Source: Geminicoccaceae bacterium (lineage in GTDB: Bacteria > Pseudomonadota > Alphaproteobacteria > Geminicoccales > Geminicoccaceae). From it: DNA of 64,000 bases. The position numbers and the translations under genes are program-made. Where the stretch lies: positions 558,001 through 622,000 of the forward strand of contig JACKIN010000001.1 in assembly GCA_020638495.1 (NCBI GenBank), written 5' to 3'. Positions 22,961 to 32,885 of this stretch are shown one piece after another (positions within the stretch are counted from its first letter, which is position 1; every line of letters begins with the position of its first letter). The notes below the pieces were generated by a model. The model was not told where the DNA came from. It ran no database searches and was given only the letters and a program-made list of their open reading frames with translations.

Positions 22961-23875
22961 TCAGCTGCCCTCGAGCAAAGGTGGCGTGGCCTTCAGGTAC
23001 GCGGCGATGGCTTCGCGGTCGCTGGCCGGCAGTTTGGCGAGATTGGCCTGGACCTCGGCCATGGTGCTGCCGAGCGTATCGTAGTCGGGCTTGAAGCCGC
23101 TCTCGAGGGCGTAGGCGATATCGCCGGTCGACCAGTCGGCGAGGCCGTCAGGACCGCTGGTGATGTTGGGAATGCGGCCCTTGCCGTCCGGGGCGGGCGC
23201 ACCGGCGAGCCAGTGCTTCAGCTCGAGCCCGCCGGTGACGTCGCGGGGTGTGTGGCATTCGCCGCAATGGCCTGGACCTTCGGTTAGATAGCGGCCGCGT
23301 TCGAGCTCGGGGTCGGCGCCGACGTCGACGACTGGGGCCGGGTCGAGGTTGAGCAGCTTCCACAAGCCGAGGCCGCGACGGAAATTGTAGGGAAAGGCGA
23401 GCTCGTGATCAGGAACGATGCTCGGTTCGGCCGGCAGCGTGTCGAGCCAGGCCTTGAGGTCCATCACGTCGGTGACCGTCATCCGGGCGTAGGAGGTGTA
23501 GGGAAAGGCCGGATAGTAGTGTCGGCCTGCGGGCGAAGTGCCGTAGCGCATGGCGGTGACGAACTCCGCCATGGTCCAGCCGCCGATGCCGCTATCGGGG
23601 TCGGGGGTGATGTTCGGCACGTTGAAGCGGCCGAAAGGTGTCTCGAGGGCGACGCCGCCGACCAGGAGGAGGCGGGCCTCACCCTTGGCCCCCGGGGCGG
23701 CGTGGCAGGAGGTGCAGCCGCCGGCCCAGAAGAGGAGCTCGCCATTGGCGAGGTCGGGCTCGTGGGCCGGCAGGTCGAGCGGATCGTAGCGCTCGGGTAT
23801 CGTGAGATACCAGAAGCTGCCGCCGGCCGCGACGACCAGCGCCGCGGCGGCGGCAAGGAAACGGCCAAAGGCCAT
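22961..23875 (-). CDS. Membrane-anchored diheme cytochrome c
   Basis: This 304-residue protein has an uncleaved or signal-anchor N-terminus (FLAAAAALVVAAGGSFWYL, about 6-24) and two c-type heme sites, CTSCH (54-58) and CGECH (204-208). This gives two cytochrome c domains facing the periplasm, with the typical NITPDPDSGIGGWTMAEFVTAMRYG and IPNITSGPDGLADWSTGDIAYALESG segments. Such proteins pass electrons from periplasmic dehydrogenases to terminal oxidases. It is co-transcribed with cytochrome c' (1-base overlap), which lies upstream. Confidence 0.92.
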   Translation of the reverse strand: MAFGRFLAAAAALVVAAGGSFWYLTIPERYDPLDLPAHEPDLANGELLFWAGGCTSCHAAPGAKGEARLLLVGGVALETPFGRFNVPNITPDPDSGIGGWTMAEFVTAMRYGTSPAGRHYYPAFPYTSYARMTVTDVMDLKAWLDTLPAEPSIVPDHELAFPYNFRRGLGLWKLLNLDPAPVVDVGADPELERGRYLTEGPGHCGECHTPRDVTGGLELKHWLAGAPAPDGKGRIPNITSGPDGLADWSTGDIAYALESGFKPDYDTLGSTMAEVQANLAKLPASDREAIAAYLKATPPLLEGS

Positions 23876-24318
23876 CAGCTGCTGGGCGTGCGGTAGGTCT
23901 CGTGGCAGGACTGGCAGTTCTCGCCGATCGGGGCGAAGGCGGCCTTGAACGCGTCGAGGTCGGCTGGCTTGGCGGCGACGGCGGCGGTCGCCGCCTCGGC
24001 GAACTTCTCGTTGGCGGCGATGAAGCCCGCACGGTCGGTCCAGATGGTGTCCTTGGCGCGGGTGTCATGGCCGGCCTGGCTGCCCTCGGGAAAAAACTCA
24101 CGATAGCTCAGGGAGGCGGCGGCGAAGGTGGCGAGCGCCAGGTTGGCGACGTCCTGATTAAAGGGCAGGTTGCCCTTGATCATCTCACCCGAAACCTTGC
24201 CGGCGGCGCCCATCGATTTCATGATCGTCTGGCGAGTCTCGATAGGGTCGGCGCTGGCGAAGCCGGCGATGGCGGTGATGCCGAGCGCCGCGATGGCGGC
24301 GATAAGCCTGGGCGACAT
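23875..24318 (-). CDS. Cytochrome c' (class II)
   Basis: This periplasmic four-helix-bundle heme protein has 147 residues: a signal peptide (MSPRLIAAIAALGITAIAGFASA), then ETRQTIMKSMGAAGKVSGEMIKG, and the C-terminal heme site CQSCHETYR (135-143), the class II position. Cytochromes c' bind NO and protect against nitrosative stress in other proteobacteria. ATG 24318 follows a strong GGGAGGG site. The gene leads a two-gene operon with the diheme cytochrome, suggesting a redox pair. Confidence 0.92.
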   Translation of the reverse strand: MSPRLIAAIAALGITAIAGFASADPIETRQTIMKSMGAAGKVSGEMIKGNLPFNQDVANLALATFAAASLSYREFFPEGSQAGHDTRAKDTIWTDRAGFIAANEKFAEAATAAVAAKPADLDAFKAAFAPIGENCQSCHETYRTPSS

Positions 24319-24400
24319 GTCGTATCCCTCCCGTATGCCTGAAGACGAAAATACATTGGCCGACAGGGGATGGCGAGACAATCAGGTCACGCACAGTTGA

Positions 24401-26461
24401 TCAGCCGCGACCCTCGCGCCACCAGGCGGCGGCTGCGGCGGCGAGCAGCACGAGGGCGGCGAGCCAGGCGGGGACCAGCGGTGTCTGGCGCAGGCTGAGC
24501 ACGGCGTAGGCGCGGTTGCGCTCGAAGCCGATCCAGCCCGCACCACTGGCGCGCCGCTCGGCTTCGACCCGGCGGATGTCGGGCTGGCCCCGTTCCTCGA
24601 GCCAGTGCACGGCCCCGCCAGTGGCGGCGGCGAAGGGGGCGAGGACCTCCTCGGTCGCGGTCATGTCGGCGAGTTCGACCGGGGCGATCGGGCGGGGTGT
24701 GGCGAAGGCCAGGAGCTTGCCGTCGCCGACCCGGTAGAGCCCGTCCTCGTCGGCCTCGACCGTGGCCGTGGCGAGGCCCTCCGAGGTCGGCTCGAGCAGC
24801 ACGGTGGTGGTGGCGCCGGAGGGGGCGGTGACCTCGACCTCGACCGGCTCGGCGTGCAGCGACTGGCGCTCGATCAGGAGGCCGTCGCCGACCGCCCGGG
24901 CGCGCAGCGCCTCCTCCTCGAGCTCCGGCTCGCGCATCAGCCAGTGAACGAGGCGGCGGAGCAGGGTGGCCTGCGGGCCGCCGCCGTCGAAGCCGCGTGC
25001 CCAGAGCCAGGCATGGTCGGAGAGGAGCTGCGCCACGCGGCCCTGGCCGACCCGCTCGAGCACCAGGAGCGGACGGTCGGCGACGCCGGTCATCAGCACC
25101 TGGGCGTCGTCCGTCTCGACGTCGATCTGACGAAACCAGCGGCCCCATTCCTCGGTGTCGTTCTGGGCATCGAGGCCGGAGGTCACCGGATGGAGGCCGC
25201 CGAGCTCGGTCACTTCCGGGCGGAAGGCGCGCTCGTAGACCTCGCCCGACGGGCGGCCCGGCAGGACGCGCGACAGGGGTGTCCGGTAGAGGCTTTGCGG
25301 GTCGGCGAACTCGGGACCAGCGGCATCGAGCAGGGCGCCGCCCTCCTCGACATAGCGGGCGACGTTGTCGAGATAGACGAGCGGCAGCAGGCCGCGCCTC
25401 GAATAGCGGTCGAAGATGATGAGGTCGAACTCGCCGAGCTTGACCTCGAAGAGCTCGCGGGACGGGAAGGCGATCAGGGCCAGCTCGCGGATCGGCGTGC
25501 CGTCCTGCTTCTCGGGCGGGCGCAGGATGGTGAAGTGGACGAGGTCGACAGCCGGATCGGACTTGAGCAGGTTGCGCCAGACGCGCAGGCCCGGATAAGG
25601 CTGGCCGGAGACCAGGAGCACACGCAGCCGATCGCGGATGCCGTTGACGGTGATCGCCTGGCGGTTGTTGAGGGCGGTGAGCTCGCCGTCGGCGACGGGT
25701 ATCTGGAACTCGAAGACCGTGGCCCCGGCATTCTCGAGCTGCAGGTCGAGGGAGACCGGCTCGCCTGGCGGCACCACGAGCTCGGTGAAGGGCTCGCCAT
25801 TGCGCTCGACGGTGAGCGGCAAAGGCTCGGCCGAGGCGGCGGCCTCCGGGGTCGTGGCGATGCGCAGCGTGACCGGCACGGGCTCGCCGACCACGCCGAA
25901 GGTCGGCGCCTGCTCCACCACGATCCGCCGGTCGAACTCGTCCGGCCGGCCGGTCAGGAGCACGTGGAAGGGGGCGTCGACGCCCCAGTCCGGGGTGGGC
26001 GGGGCGTCGTGGACGCGACCGTCGGTGACGACCGCGATGCCGGCGAGGCGCTGCTGGTCGACCTCGCCCAGACGCTCGCGCAGCGTGGCGAAGAGGTCGG
26101 TGCCGCGCCGGCCGCTGCCTTCGAGCGTAACGCGCCTGAGGTCGATGCCGGGCAGTGCTGCGAGCCGCTCGGCCAGGCCGTCCGCCGCCTCGCTCGTCGC
26201 TTCCGGGCGGTTCGCGATGCGCTGGCTCGGGCTCCGGTCCTCGACCAGCATGACGATGTCGTCGAGCGCCTGGCGTTCCTCGCGCTGCAGCTCCGGCCCG
26301 GCGAGGGCCAGCAGGAGAAAGGCGGCGAGGAGGCCGCGCCAGAGCGTGCCGCGAGCCCGCCGCCAGAGGCCGAAGGCGAAGAGCAGCAGCGCGACAATGG
26401 CGAGGGTCGCCCAGAGCCAGAGCGGGATCAAAGGCTGGAGGACGAGGCTGGCGGCGGTCAC
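24401..26461 (-). CDS. Large membrane protein of the MoxR-DUF58-DUF4159 operon
   Basis: This 686-residue protein has two N-terminal membrane helices (about 10-30 and 38-56), a long extracytoplasmic region and a C-terminal membrane helix (LVPAWLAALVLLAAAAAAWW). The first part VMLVEDRSPSQRI resembles a degenerate VWA-like start. The middle (LLVSGQPYPGLRVWRNLL, DLIIFDRYSRRGLLPLVYLDNVARYVEEGGALL) has the glutamine-amidotransferase-like fold seen in these operons, but no catalytic triad is evident. The GTG start overlaps the DUF4159 stop (GTGA). It is the last gene of the operon. The function is unknown; a periplasmic assembly role with MoxR is a family-level guess. Confidence 0.8.
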   Translation of the reverse strand: MTAASLVLQPLIPLWLWATLAIVALLLFAFGLWRRARGTLWRGLLAAFLLLALAGPELQREERQALDDIVMLVEDRSPSQRIANRPEATSEAADGLAERLAALPGIDLRRVTLEGSGRRGTDLFATLRERLGEVDQQRLAGIAVVTDGRVHDAPPTPDWGVDAPFHVLLTGRPDEFDRRIVVEQAPTFGVVGEPVPVTLRIATTPEAAASAEPLPLTVERNGEPFTELVVPPGEPVSLDLQLENAGATVFEFQIPVADGELTALNNRQAITVNGIRDRLRVLLVSGQPYPGLRVWRNLLKSDPAVDLVHFTILRPPEKQDGTPIRELALIAFPSRELFEVKLGEFDLIIFDRYSRRGLLPLVYLDNVARYVEEGGALLDAAGPEFADPQSLYRTPLSRVLPGRPSGEVYERAFRPEVTELGGLHPVTSGLDAQNDTEEWGRWFRQIDVETDDAQVLMTGVADRPLLVLERVGQGRVAQLLSDHAWLWARGFDGGGPQATLLRRLVHWLMREPELEEEALRARAVGDGLLIERQSLHAEPVEVEVTAPSGATTTVLLEPTSEGLATATVEADEDGLYRVGDGKLLAFATPRPIAPVELADMTATEEVLAPFAAATGGAVHWLEERGQPDIRRVEAERRASGAGWIGFERNRAYAVLSLRQTPLVPAWLAALVLLAAAAAAWWREGRG

Positions 26462-29268
26462 TGGCCGAGCCTTTCGAGCAGCGCCGGAATGTGCACCTGG
26501 TCCGTCTTGTAGTTGCCCGTCAGCGCGTACATCACGATGTTGACGCCGAAGCGCCTGGCCATCTCGCGCTGGCGCTCGCCGCCCGGCACGACGGGATAGA
26601 GGGTGCGCCCGTACTCGTCCTCGGCCCAGGCGCCGGCCCAGTCATGGGCGCCGATCACCACGCTCGACACACCGTCGTTGACGCTTTGCGGCATGCGGTC
26701 GACCCAGACCGGCCGACCGGCGAAGCGACCGGGCAGGTCCTGCATGAGGTAGAACGAGCGGGTCAGCACGTGATCGTCGGGGATCGGCTCCAAAGGCGGC
26801 AGATCGAGGTCGCGGAGCAGCTCGGCCAGGCGCTGCTCTCCCGGGCCGACGATGTTCTGGCCGGGCAGGAGGCGGGCGGCGTCGCCGGTGTCGAAGAGGA
26901 CCATGCCGCCCTGGCGAAGATAGTCCTCGATGCGGTCGATGGCTGCGGTGTCCAGGGCGGGATGCTCGGGTGGCACCGGCCAGTAGAGGAGCGGGAAGAC
27001 GGCGAGCTCGTCGACGGCAGGATCGACCGCCACGGGGTCGCCGGTCTCGATCGAGGTCCGCTGTTCCAGCACGCGGCCGAGGCCGAAGAGCCCGGCGCGG
27101 CTGCGCTCGTCGAGGTCGGCGATGCCAGTCTCGACATAGCCGAGCCGGGTGATGGCGGCGAGCTCGGCGATGCGTGCCTCGTCGATCGATTCCTGGGCAT
27201 TCGCCAGCCCGGGGAGCAGGCAGATGGCCAGGAGTGCGGCGGCACTCGCCGCCGGCCGCAGCCGCGGCAGGAGGCCGCGCAGCGCGAAGGAGAGGGCGAG
27301 GTCGACGAGGGCGAGGATGGTCGCGAGCGTCAGGAGCGGCGGCAGGAGATCGCGCTCGGTGCCTTGGGCATAGGGCAGGGCACCCTCGCCGAGGGTGGCG
27401 ACGTCGAGGCTCTCCAGCCGGTCGAGGGAGTCCTGCAGGTTGCGGGCGACGCGGCCGCGCTCGTCCTCGGCCATATCCCCCGGGGTGGTGCCGGCATCGA
27501 CGGGCGCATAGAGGCCGGCGGGGCTAGCGGGGCCTACCGGCAGGTCGGCCAGCGCTGCCGCCTCGATCGGCTGGAGGTCGGCCGGCGGCTCCACCAGGCT
27601 GCCGTCGGCGGCGAGCACCCGGTCGGCGCGGACGAGGCCGTCGAGTCGCTCGCCGGCGCCGACGCCGAGATCGACGACGCGGCGCAGCATCTCCACGAAG
27701 AGACCGGAGAGCGGCAGGCTGGTCCAGCTCGTGTTGGCGGTGGTGTGGACGAGCAAGATGTAGCCGTCGCCCGCCTTGCGGCCGGTGACGATCGGCGTGC
27801 CGTCGGCGAGGCTCGCCAGTGTCGCCTCGGCGAGGTCCGGGCCCGGCTCGGCCAGCACCTGGCGATAGACCAGCGCCTCCTCGCTGACGTCGAGCCCGGC
27901 GAAGAGGCTGTCGGCGGGGAAGGGAGCCAGCGGCAGGGGCTCCGACCAGGACAGCGCACCGCCGAGCTGGCGGTCGCCGGAGCGCAGCCGGACGGGCAGG
28001 AGCGGATCGTGCTCGACCTCGCCGACCGGCTGGCTCGCCTCGTCCAGCCCGGCGAGCCTGGGGCCGGCGAAACGCAGCACCACGCCGCCCGTCTCGACCC
28101 ATGCCTCGAGCGCTGCCGCCTCGGCCGGATCGAGATGGCCGCGATCGGTGATGACGAGCAGCGAGAGCGGCTCCTCGACCAGCTCGGTGATCCGCCCGGT
28201 GCGCAGCTCGGCGAAAGGGGCGAGCGCGCGCTCGACGAAATAGGGTTCGGCGAGAAGCGGCTGCGCGGCCGCCGCCCCGGGCGGGCCGGCGATGCCGACC
28301 GTGCGCCGCCGCCAGCGCTCGTCGAAGAGCAGCACGCCGCCGATGCCGTGATTGCCTTCGAGGGTGAGGCGGGCGATGCGGTTGCGCACATCCAGCGGCA
28401 GGTCGAGCTCGACGGTGGCACGCAGGGGATCGGCGTCGTCGCCGCCGGGTGCCGTGATGGGGAAGCGGCCGAGCACCTCGCCGGCGGGGCCGATGGCGAA
28501 AAGCTCCGGCGGCAGGGGAGCGTCGGCGGCCGGGCGCAGCACACTCACCGACTGGAGGTCGCGGGCCAGGTCGTCCGGGCTGAGCAGGAGGGCACGCTCG
28601 GCCGGGGGGTCGGCGTGGATCGAGAGCTCGCCGATGGCACCGAGCGCCGTCGCCAGCGCCCGGGCCGCCTCGGCCTCGCCATCGCGGTCGATGAGTCCGT
28701 CGCTCAGCCAGACGGGCCTGGCTTCGCTGAGGGCCGATGCTTCGAGGCGCGCCAGCGCCGCCGCATGGTCGACGGGCCAGGGATGGGGCTGCCAGCCGGC
28801 GAGCCCCTCCAGCACCTGGCGCGCCGGCTGCGGCTCGAGCGGGGTGGACCTGCCGTCCGGGGCGGTCTTCAGCACAACGACCGGGCGGCTGTCGCGCTCC
28901 GCCTGCTCCAGCAGGCCGCGGGCGAGACCGACCCGCCGCTGCCAGTTCGGGGCCGCGGCCCAGCCATCGTCGACCACCAGCAGCACGGGACCCCGGCCGC
29001 CGATCACCGGTGCCGGGTCGAGCACCGGCCCGGCGAGGGCGAGGAGGACGAGGGCGGCGATGGCGAGGCGCAGCAGCAGGAGCCACCACGGTGTCCTCGC
29101 CGGGGTCTCCTCCGGTGCCACGAGCCTGAGCAGCAGGGCGAGTGGCGGGAAGGCGACCCGGCGGGGTGCGGGTGGGCGGAGGCGCAGCAGCAGCCAGATC
29201 AGCGGCAAGGCGAGGAGCCCGGCCAGGATCCATGGCTGGAGGAAGGCGATGGGGCCCAACGCTAGCAT
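26458..29268 (-). CDS. BatA-like N-terminus fused to DUF4159 membrane protein
   Basis: This 936-residue protein has N-terminal BatA/aerotolerance-type helices (LQPWILAGLLALPLIWLLLRLRPPAPRRVAFPPL and WWLLLLRLAIAALVLLALAGPVLDPAP), a VWA-like beginning LLVVDDGWAA, and a long extracytoplasmic part. A further membrane segment lies near 640-690, and the C-terminal DUF4159 domain (about 715-936) has RLGYVETG, QGGMVLFDTGD, LTRSFYLMQDLPGRF and NIVMYALTGNYKTDQVHIPALLERL. The start ATG 29268 is 2 bases after the DUF58 stop. It is known mainly as a MoxR-operon companion; no biochemical role can be stated. Confidence 0.85.
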   Translation of the reverse strand: MLALGPIAFLQPWILAGLLALPLIWLLLRLRPPAPRRVAFPPLALLLRLVAPEETPARTPWWLLLLRLAIAALVLLALAGPVLDPAPVIGGRGPVLLVVDDGWAAAPNWQRRVGLARGLLEQAERDSRPVVVLKTAPDGRSTPLEPQPARQVLEGLAGWQPHPWPVDHAAALARLEASALSEARPVWLSDGLIDRDGEAEAARALATALGAIGELSIHADPPAERALLLSPDDLARDLQSVSVLRPAADAPLPPELFAIGPAGEVLGRFPITAPGGDDADPLRATVELDLPLDVRNRIARLTLEGNHGIGGVLLFDERWRRRTVGIAGPPGAAAAQPLLAEPYFVERALAPFAELRTGRITELVEEPLSLLVITDRGHLDPAEAAALEAWVETGGVVLRFAGPRLAGLDEASQPVGEVEHDPLLPVRLRSGDRQLGGALSWSEPLPLAPFPADSLFAGLDVSEEALVYRQVLAEPGPDLAEATLASLADGTPIVTGRKAGDGYILLVHTTANTSWTSLPLSGLFVEMLRRVVDLGVGAGERLDGLVRADRVLAADGSLVEPPADLQPIEAAALADLPVGPASPAGLYAPVDAGTTPGDMAEDERGRVARNLQDSLDRLESLDVATLGEGALPYAQGTERDLLPPLLTLATILALVDLALSFALRGLLPRLRPAASAAALLAICLLPGLANAQESIDEARIAELAAITRLGYVETGIADLDERSRAGLFGLGRVLEQRTSIETGDPVAVDPAVDELAVFPLLYWPVPPEHPALDTAAIDRIEDYLRQGGMVLFDTGDAARLLPGQNIVGPGEQRLAELLRDLDLPPLEPIPDDHVLTRSFYLMQDLPGRFAGRPVWVDRMPQSVNDGVSSVVIGAHDWAGAWAEDEYGRTLYPVVPGGERQREMARRFGVNIVMYALTGNYKTDQVHIPALLERLGQ

Positions 29269-29270
29269 CG

Positions 29271-30193
29271 TCAATGACGGCCGGCGGCGCGCGGAGCGAG
29301 CATCTGGTAGAGCGTTAGCAGGCCGGTCTCGGTTGGTCGGTCGGTGCGGTGGCGGGCGAACTGCCAGGCATGGCGGCGGGCGAGGTCGGCCAGGTGCTCG
29401 TGATGGGCGCGGTAGAGGTCGCGGTAGTCGCTGCGGATGGCTTCGACATTGCCGATCAGCGCCCGCCCTTCGCCCTCCAGCCCCTCGAAGAGGACGCGGC
29501 CTTGGAAGTCGAGCGTCTCCTCGGCCGGGTCGGCGAGCATCATGAGCGACACCTCGGCCCCGAGCGCACCCAGCGTGCGGACCCGCTCGGCGAGGTGGTC
29601 CGCGGGCTCGAGGAAGTCGGAGACGAGCACGAGGCGGGCATGGCGTGGCAAGGGCTGGGGCGGCAGGCGAAAGCCGGCGCCGGCGGCACCGCGCAGCAGC
29701 CGCTCGACCACCAGATTGAAGCCGTAGCGACCGCCCTGCGGCCGCTCGCCGGTGCCGAGCAGCGCGATTCGCTCGCCGCCGCGCACCAGGAGCCCAGCCA
29801 AGGCGAGCAGCAGCACGAGGGCCCGCTCGCGCTTGGTCGCCAAGGCCGGCTTCGAGCGGTAGCGCATCGACGGCGACTGGTCGGCCCAGAGCCAGACGCT
29901 TTCGGCCGCCTCCCATTCCTGCTGGCGGACGAAGAGGTGGCGCGAGCGGGCCGACTGGCGCCAGTCGATGGAGCCCGCGGCATCGCCCGGCTGGTACTGG
30001 CGGAACTGCCAGAAGGTCTCGCCCAACCCCGGCCGGCGGCGGCCGTGCACGCCCTGGCTGACGGTGGTGGCGACCCGCTCGGCCTCGACCAGGAGGCCGG
30101 GCAGGCGGCCGCCGAGGCGTTCGGCCTCGCCGCGCAGGGCCGCGACATGACCGGCCTCGAGTGCTGCCGTCGGTTCAGACACCATGCGCCGGT

Positions 30194-30197
<4 letters not shown>
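29271..30197 (-). CDS. DUF58 (VWA-like) protein
   Basis: This 308-residue cytosolic protein has the DUF58 core: GVHGRRRPGLGETFWQFRQYQPGDAAGSIDWRQSARS, then RQQEWEAAESVWLWADQSPSMRY with a MIDAS-like DxSxS that begins with Asp. DUF58 proteins partner MoxR ATPases in many bacteria. The first possible start is TTG 30197, whose bases overlap the moxR stop (TTGA); ATG 30185 (MVSEP) is equally plausible. Confidence 0.88.
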
Positions 30198-31201
<1,004 letters not shown>

Positions 31202-31319
31202 GCGCCTGTTCCCTCGCCCGGCAGGGGCGGTGCTCGAGTGGCGGCTCGACCTTTCGATCTCAACTGGAAGAGCGCACAAGTCGCGTATAGGTAACGAATA
31301 TCTGCATGACGGTCGAGCG

Positions 31320-31931
31320 ATGGCAAGGGCTGATGCTGAGAACTCACACGGCTGTGGTGCGGCCCAACCGGAGGCGGCTCGGGAAGCCTTCGAGATGAGG
31401 CGGCCCTTCGATGTCGTGGCACGGCTCGAGTCACTGCTGGCCAAAGGCGGTGAGGGAGAATTCCGGATGGCCATCGACGCCGAAGGGCACTGGCACCACG
31501 AGGGACGGCGAATCGCTCGACCCGGCATGGCGCGACTCTTCTCCACCGCCCTGCGGCGGGCCGCCGATGGCAGCTACTGGCTGGTGACCCCGTTCGAGGC
31601 CGGCCGTGTCGAGGTCGAGGATGTGCCCTTCGTCGTGGTCGAGCTCAAGGTCGAAGGCGAGGGGAAGGGGCGGACCATTCACCTGCGCACCGGGCTCGAC
31701 GAGTGGCTGCGGCTCGACGCCGACCACCCTTTGGTCATGCGGCCACCGCCCGGGGGCGGGGTTCCGGCACCCTACGTCACCGTGCGGCCGGGTCTCGAGG
31801 CCCGCCTGGCCCGGGCGGTCTACTATCATCTGGTGGAGCTGGCCGAGCCGGCGGCGGATGACGAAGATCTGCTCGGCGTCTGGAGCGCCGGGCGGTTCGT
31901 GCCGCTCGGGTCCGTGGAAAGCGGCGCCTGA
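31320..31931 (+). CDS. DUF1285 family protein
   Basis: This 203-residue soluble protein matches DUF1285: MAIDAEGHWHHEGRRIARPGMARLFSTALRRAADGSYWLVTPFEAGRVEVEDVPFVVVEL and HLRTGLDEWLRLDADHPL. The function is unknown in the family. The start is unsettled. ATG 31320 gives 203 residues with an unconserved lead; ATG 31395 (MRRPFDVVARLE) gives 178 and lies after GGGAAG. A -10-like TATAGG at 31286-31291 lies upstream. It is followed by a NUDIX gene after 2 bases, with which it usually travels in alphaproteobacteria. Confidence 0.82.
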   Translation: MARADAENSHGCGAAQPEAAREAFEMRRPFDVVARLESLLAKGGEGEFRMAIDAEGHWHHEGRRIARPGMARLFSTALRRAADGSYWLVTPFEAGRVEVEDVPFVVVELKVEGEGKGRTIHLRTGLDEWLRLDADHPLVMRPPPGGGVPAPYVTVRPGLEARLARAVYYHLVELAEPAADDEDLLGVWSAGRFVPLGSVESGA

Positions 31932-31933
31932 GA

Positions 31934-32545
31934 GTGTCGGCCTCGTCCTGGACGCCCTACCGGCTGGCCGAGCGGCTGCGCGACGCGCTGGCCGAGGAAG
32001 GGCCCCGGCATATCGGCGGGGACGAGGTGGCGAGGCCATTGGAGCCGGCGCGGCTGCGACCGGCGGCGGTGCTGATCGCCCTCGTCGAGCGGCCGGGCGG
32101 GCCGTCCCTCGTGCTGACCCGCCGGGCCGCCCATCTCAAGGCGCATGCCGGCCAGACCAGCCTTCCGGGCGGCCGGATGGAGCCCGAGGACGTCAGCGCC
32201 GTGGCGACCGCGCTGCGCGAGAGCGAGGAGGAGATCGGCCTGCCGCCGGACCGGGTCGCCGTGCTCGGTGGGCTGCGCTCCTATGACACGATCACCGGCT
32301 TTCGCATCCATCCGGTGGTCGGCTGGGTCGCCGATCCGCCGGCCTGGCGGGCCGACCCGGCCGAGGTCGCGGAAATCTTCGAGGTGCCGCTCGCCTTCGT
32401 CCTCGACCCTGCCAATCACACCCGCGAGTCCTATCTGAGAGACGGCCAGCGTCGGTATTTCTATGTCCTGCCCCATGCCGATCACTATATCTGGGGTGCC
32501 ACGGCCGGTATTCTCGTCAACTTCGCGCGGCTGCTCCGAGCCTGA
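31934..32545 (+). CDS. NUDIX hydrolase of the CoA pyrophosphatase group
   Basis: It probably hydrolyses CoA and its derivatives to 4'-phosphopantetheine and 3',5'-ADP. The 203 residues carry the UPF0035 motif LTRRAAHLKAHAGQTSLPGG directly before the NUDIX box GGRMEPEDVSAVATALRESEEEIGL, the pairing that marks the CoA-specific group. The start is GTG 31934, and the preceding stop is 2 bases away. A DUF6111 gene follows after 22 bases. Confidence 0.9.
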   Translation: MSASSWTPYRLAERLRDALAEEGPRHIGGDEVARPLEPARLRPAAVLIALVERPGGPSLVLTRRAAHLKAHAGQTSLPGGRMEPEDVSAVATALRESEEEIGLPPDRVAVLGGLRSYDTITGFRIHPVVGWVADPPAWRADPAEVAEIFEVPLAFVLDPANHTRESYLRDGQRRYFYVLPHADHYIWGATAGILVNFARLLRA

Positions 32546-32567
32546 GAGCCCGCAGCAGGGGCCCGAC

Positions 32568-32885
32568 ATGCTGCGAATTGTCATCTCATATCTGCTGCCG
32601 TTCATTCTGCCGTTCGCCGCCTTCTTCCTCTACCGGCTGCTGATGACGAGCGGCCAGCCGCTCCTGCGGCGAACACCCTGGTTCGTGCTCTCGGTGATCG
32701 GCATGGCGCTGGTCGCCGGCACGCTGGTCAGCTTCGCGCTCTTCGGGGGCGAGGCGCAGGAGGGCGTCTATGTGCCGCCGAGCTTCGAGGATGGCCGGGT
32801 CGTGCCGGGCCACGTCCGGCCGCCCCTGGCCGAGGTGCCGGACGAGGGCGCGCCGGCGGATGGCGATGCCAGCGAGCCGCAATGA
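32568..32885 (+). CDS. DUF6111 family small membrane protein
   Basis: This 105-residue protein has two membrane helices (about 3-24 and 38-60: FVLSVIGMALVAGTLVSFALF) and an acidic, proline-rich C-terminal tail (YVPPSFEDGRVVPGHVRPPLAEVP). It resembles DUF6111, found between NUDIX and CCA-transferase genes in related genomes. Its stop overlaps the cca start as ATGA. No function is known. Confidence 0.75.
   Translation: MLRIVISYLLPFILPFAAFFLYRLLMTSGQPLLRRTPWFVLSVIGMALVAGTLVSFALFGGEAQEGVYVPPSFEDGRVVPGHVRPPLAEVPDEGAPADGDASEPQ

Noticed and set aside
24605..29265. Long plus-strand open frames (635 and 924 residues) opposite the MoxR operon
   Set aside because: They mirror the real minus-strand genes codon by codon, are rich in Glu/Gly/Arg without domains, and lack ribosome-binding sites.
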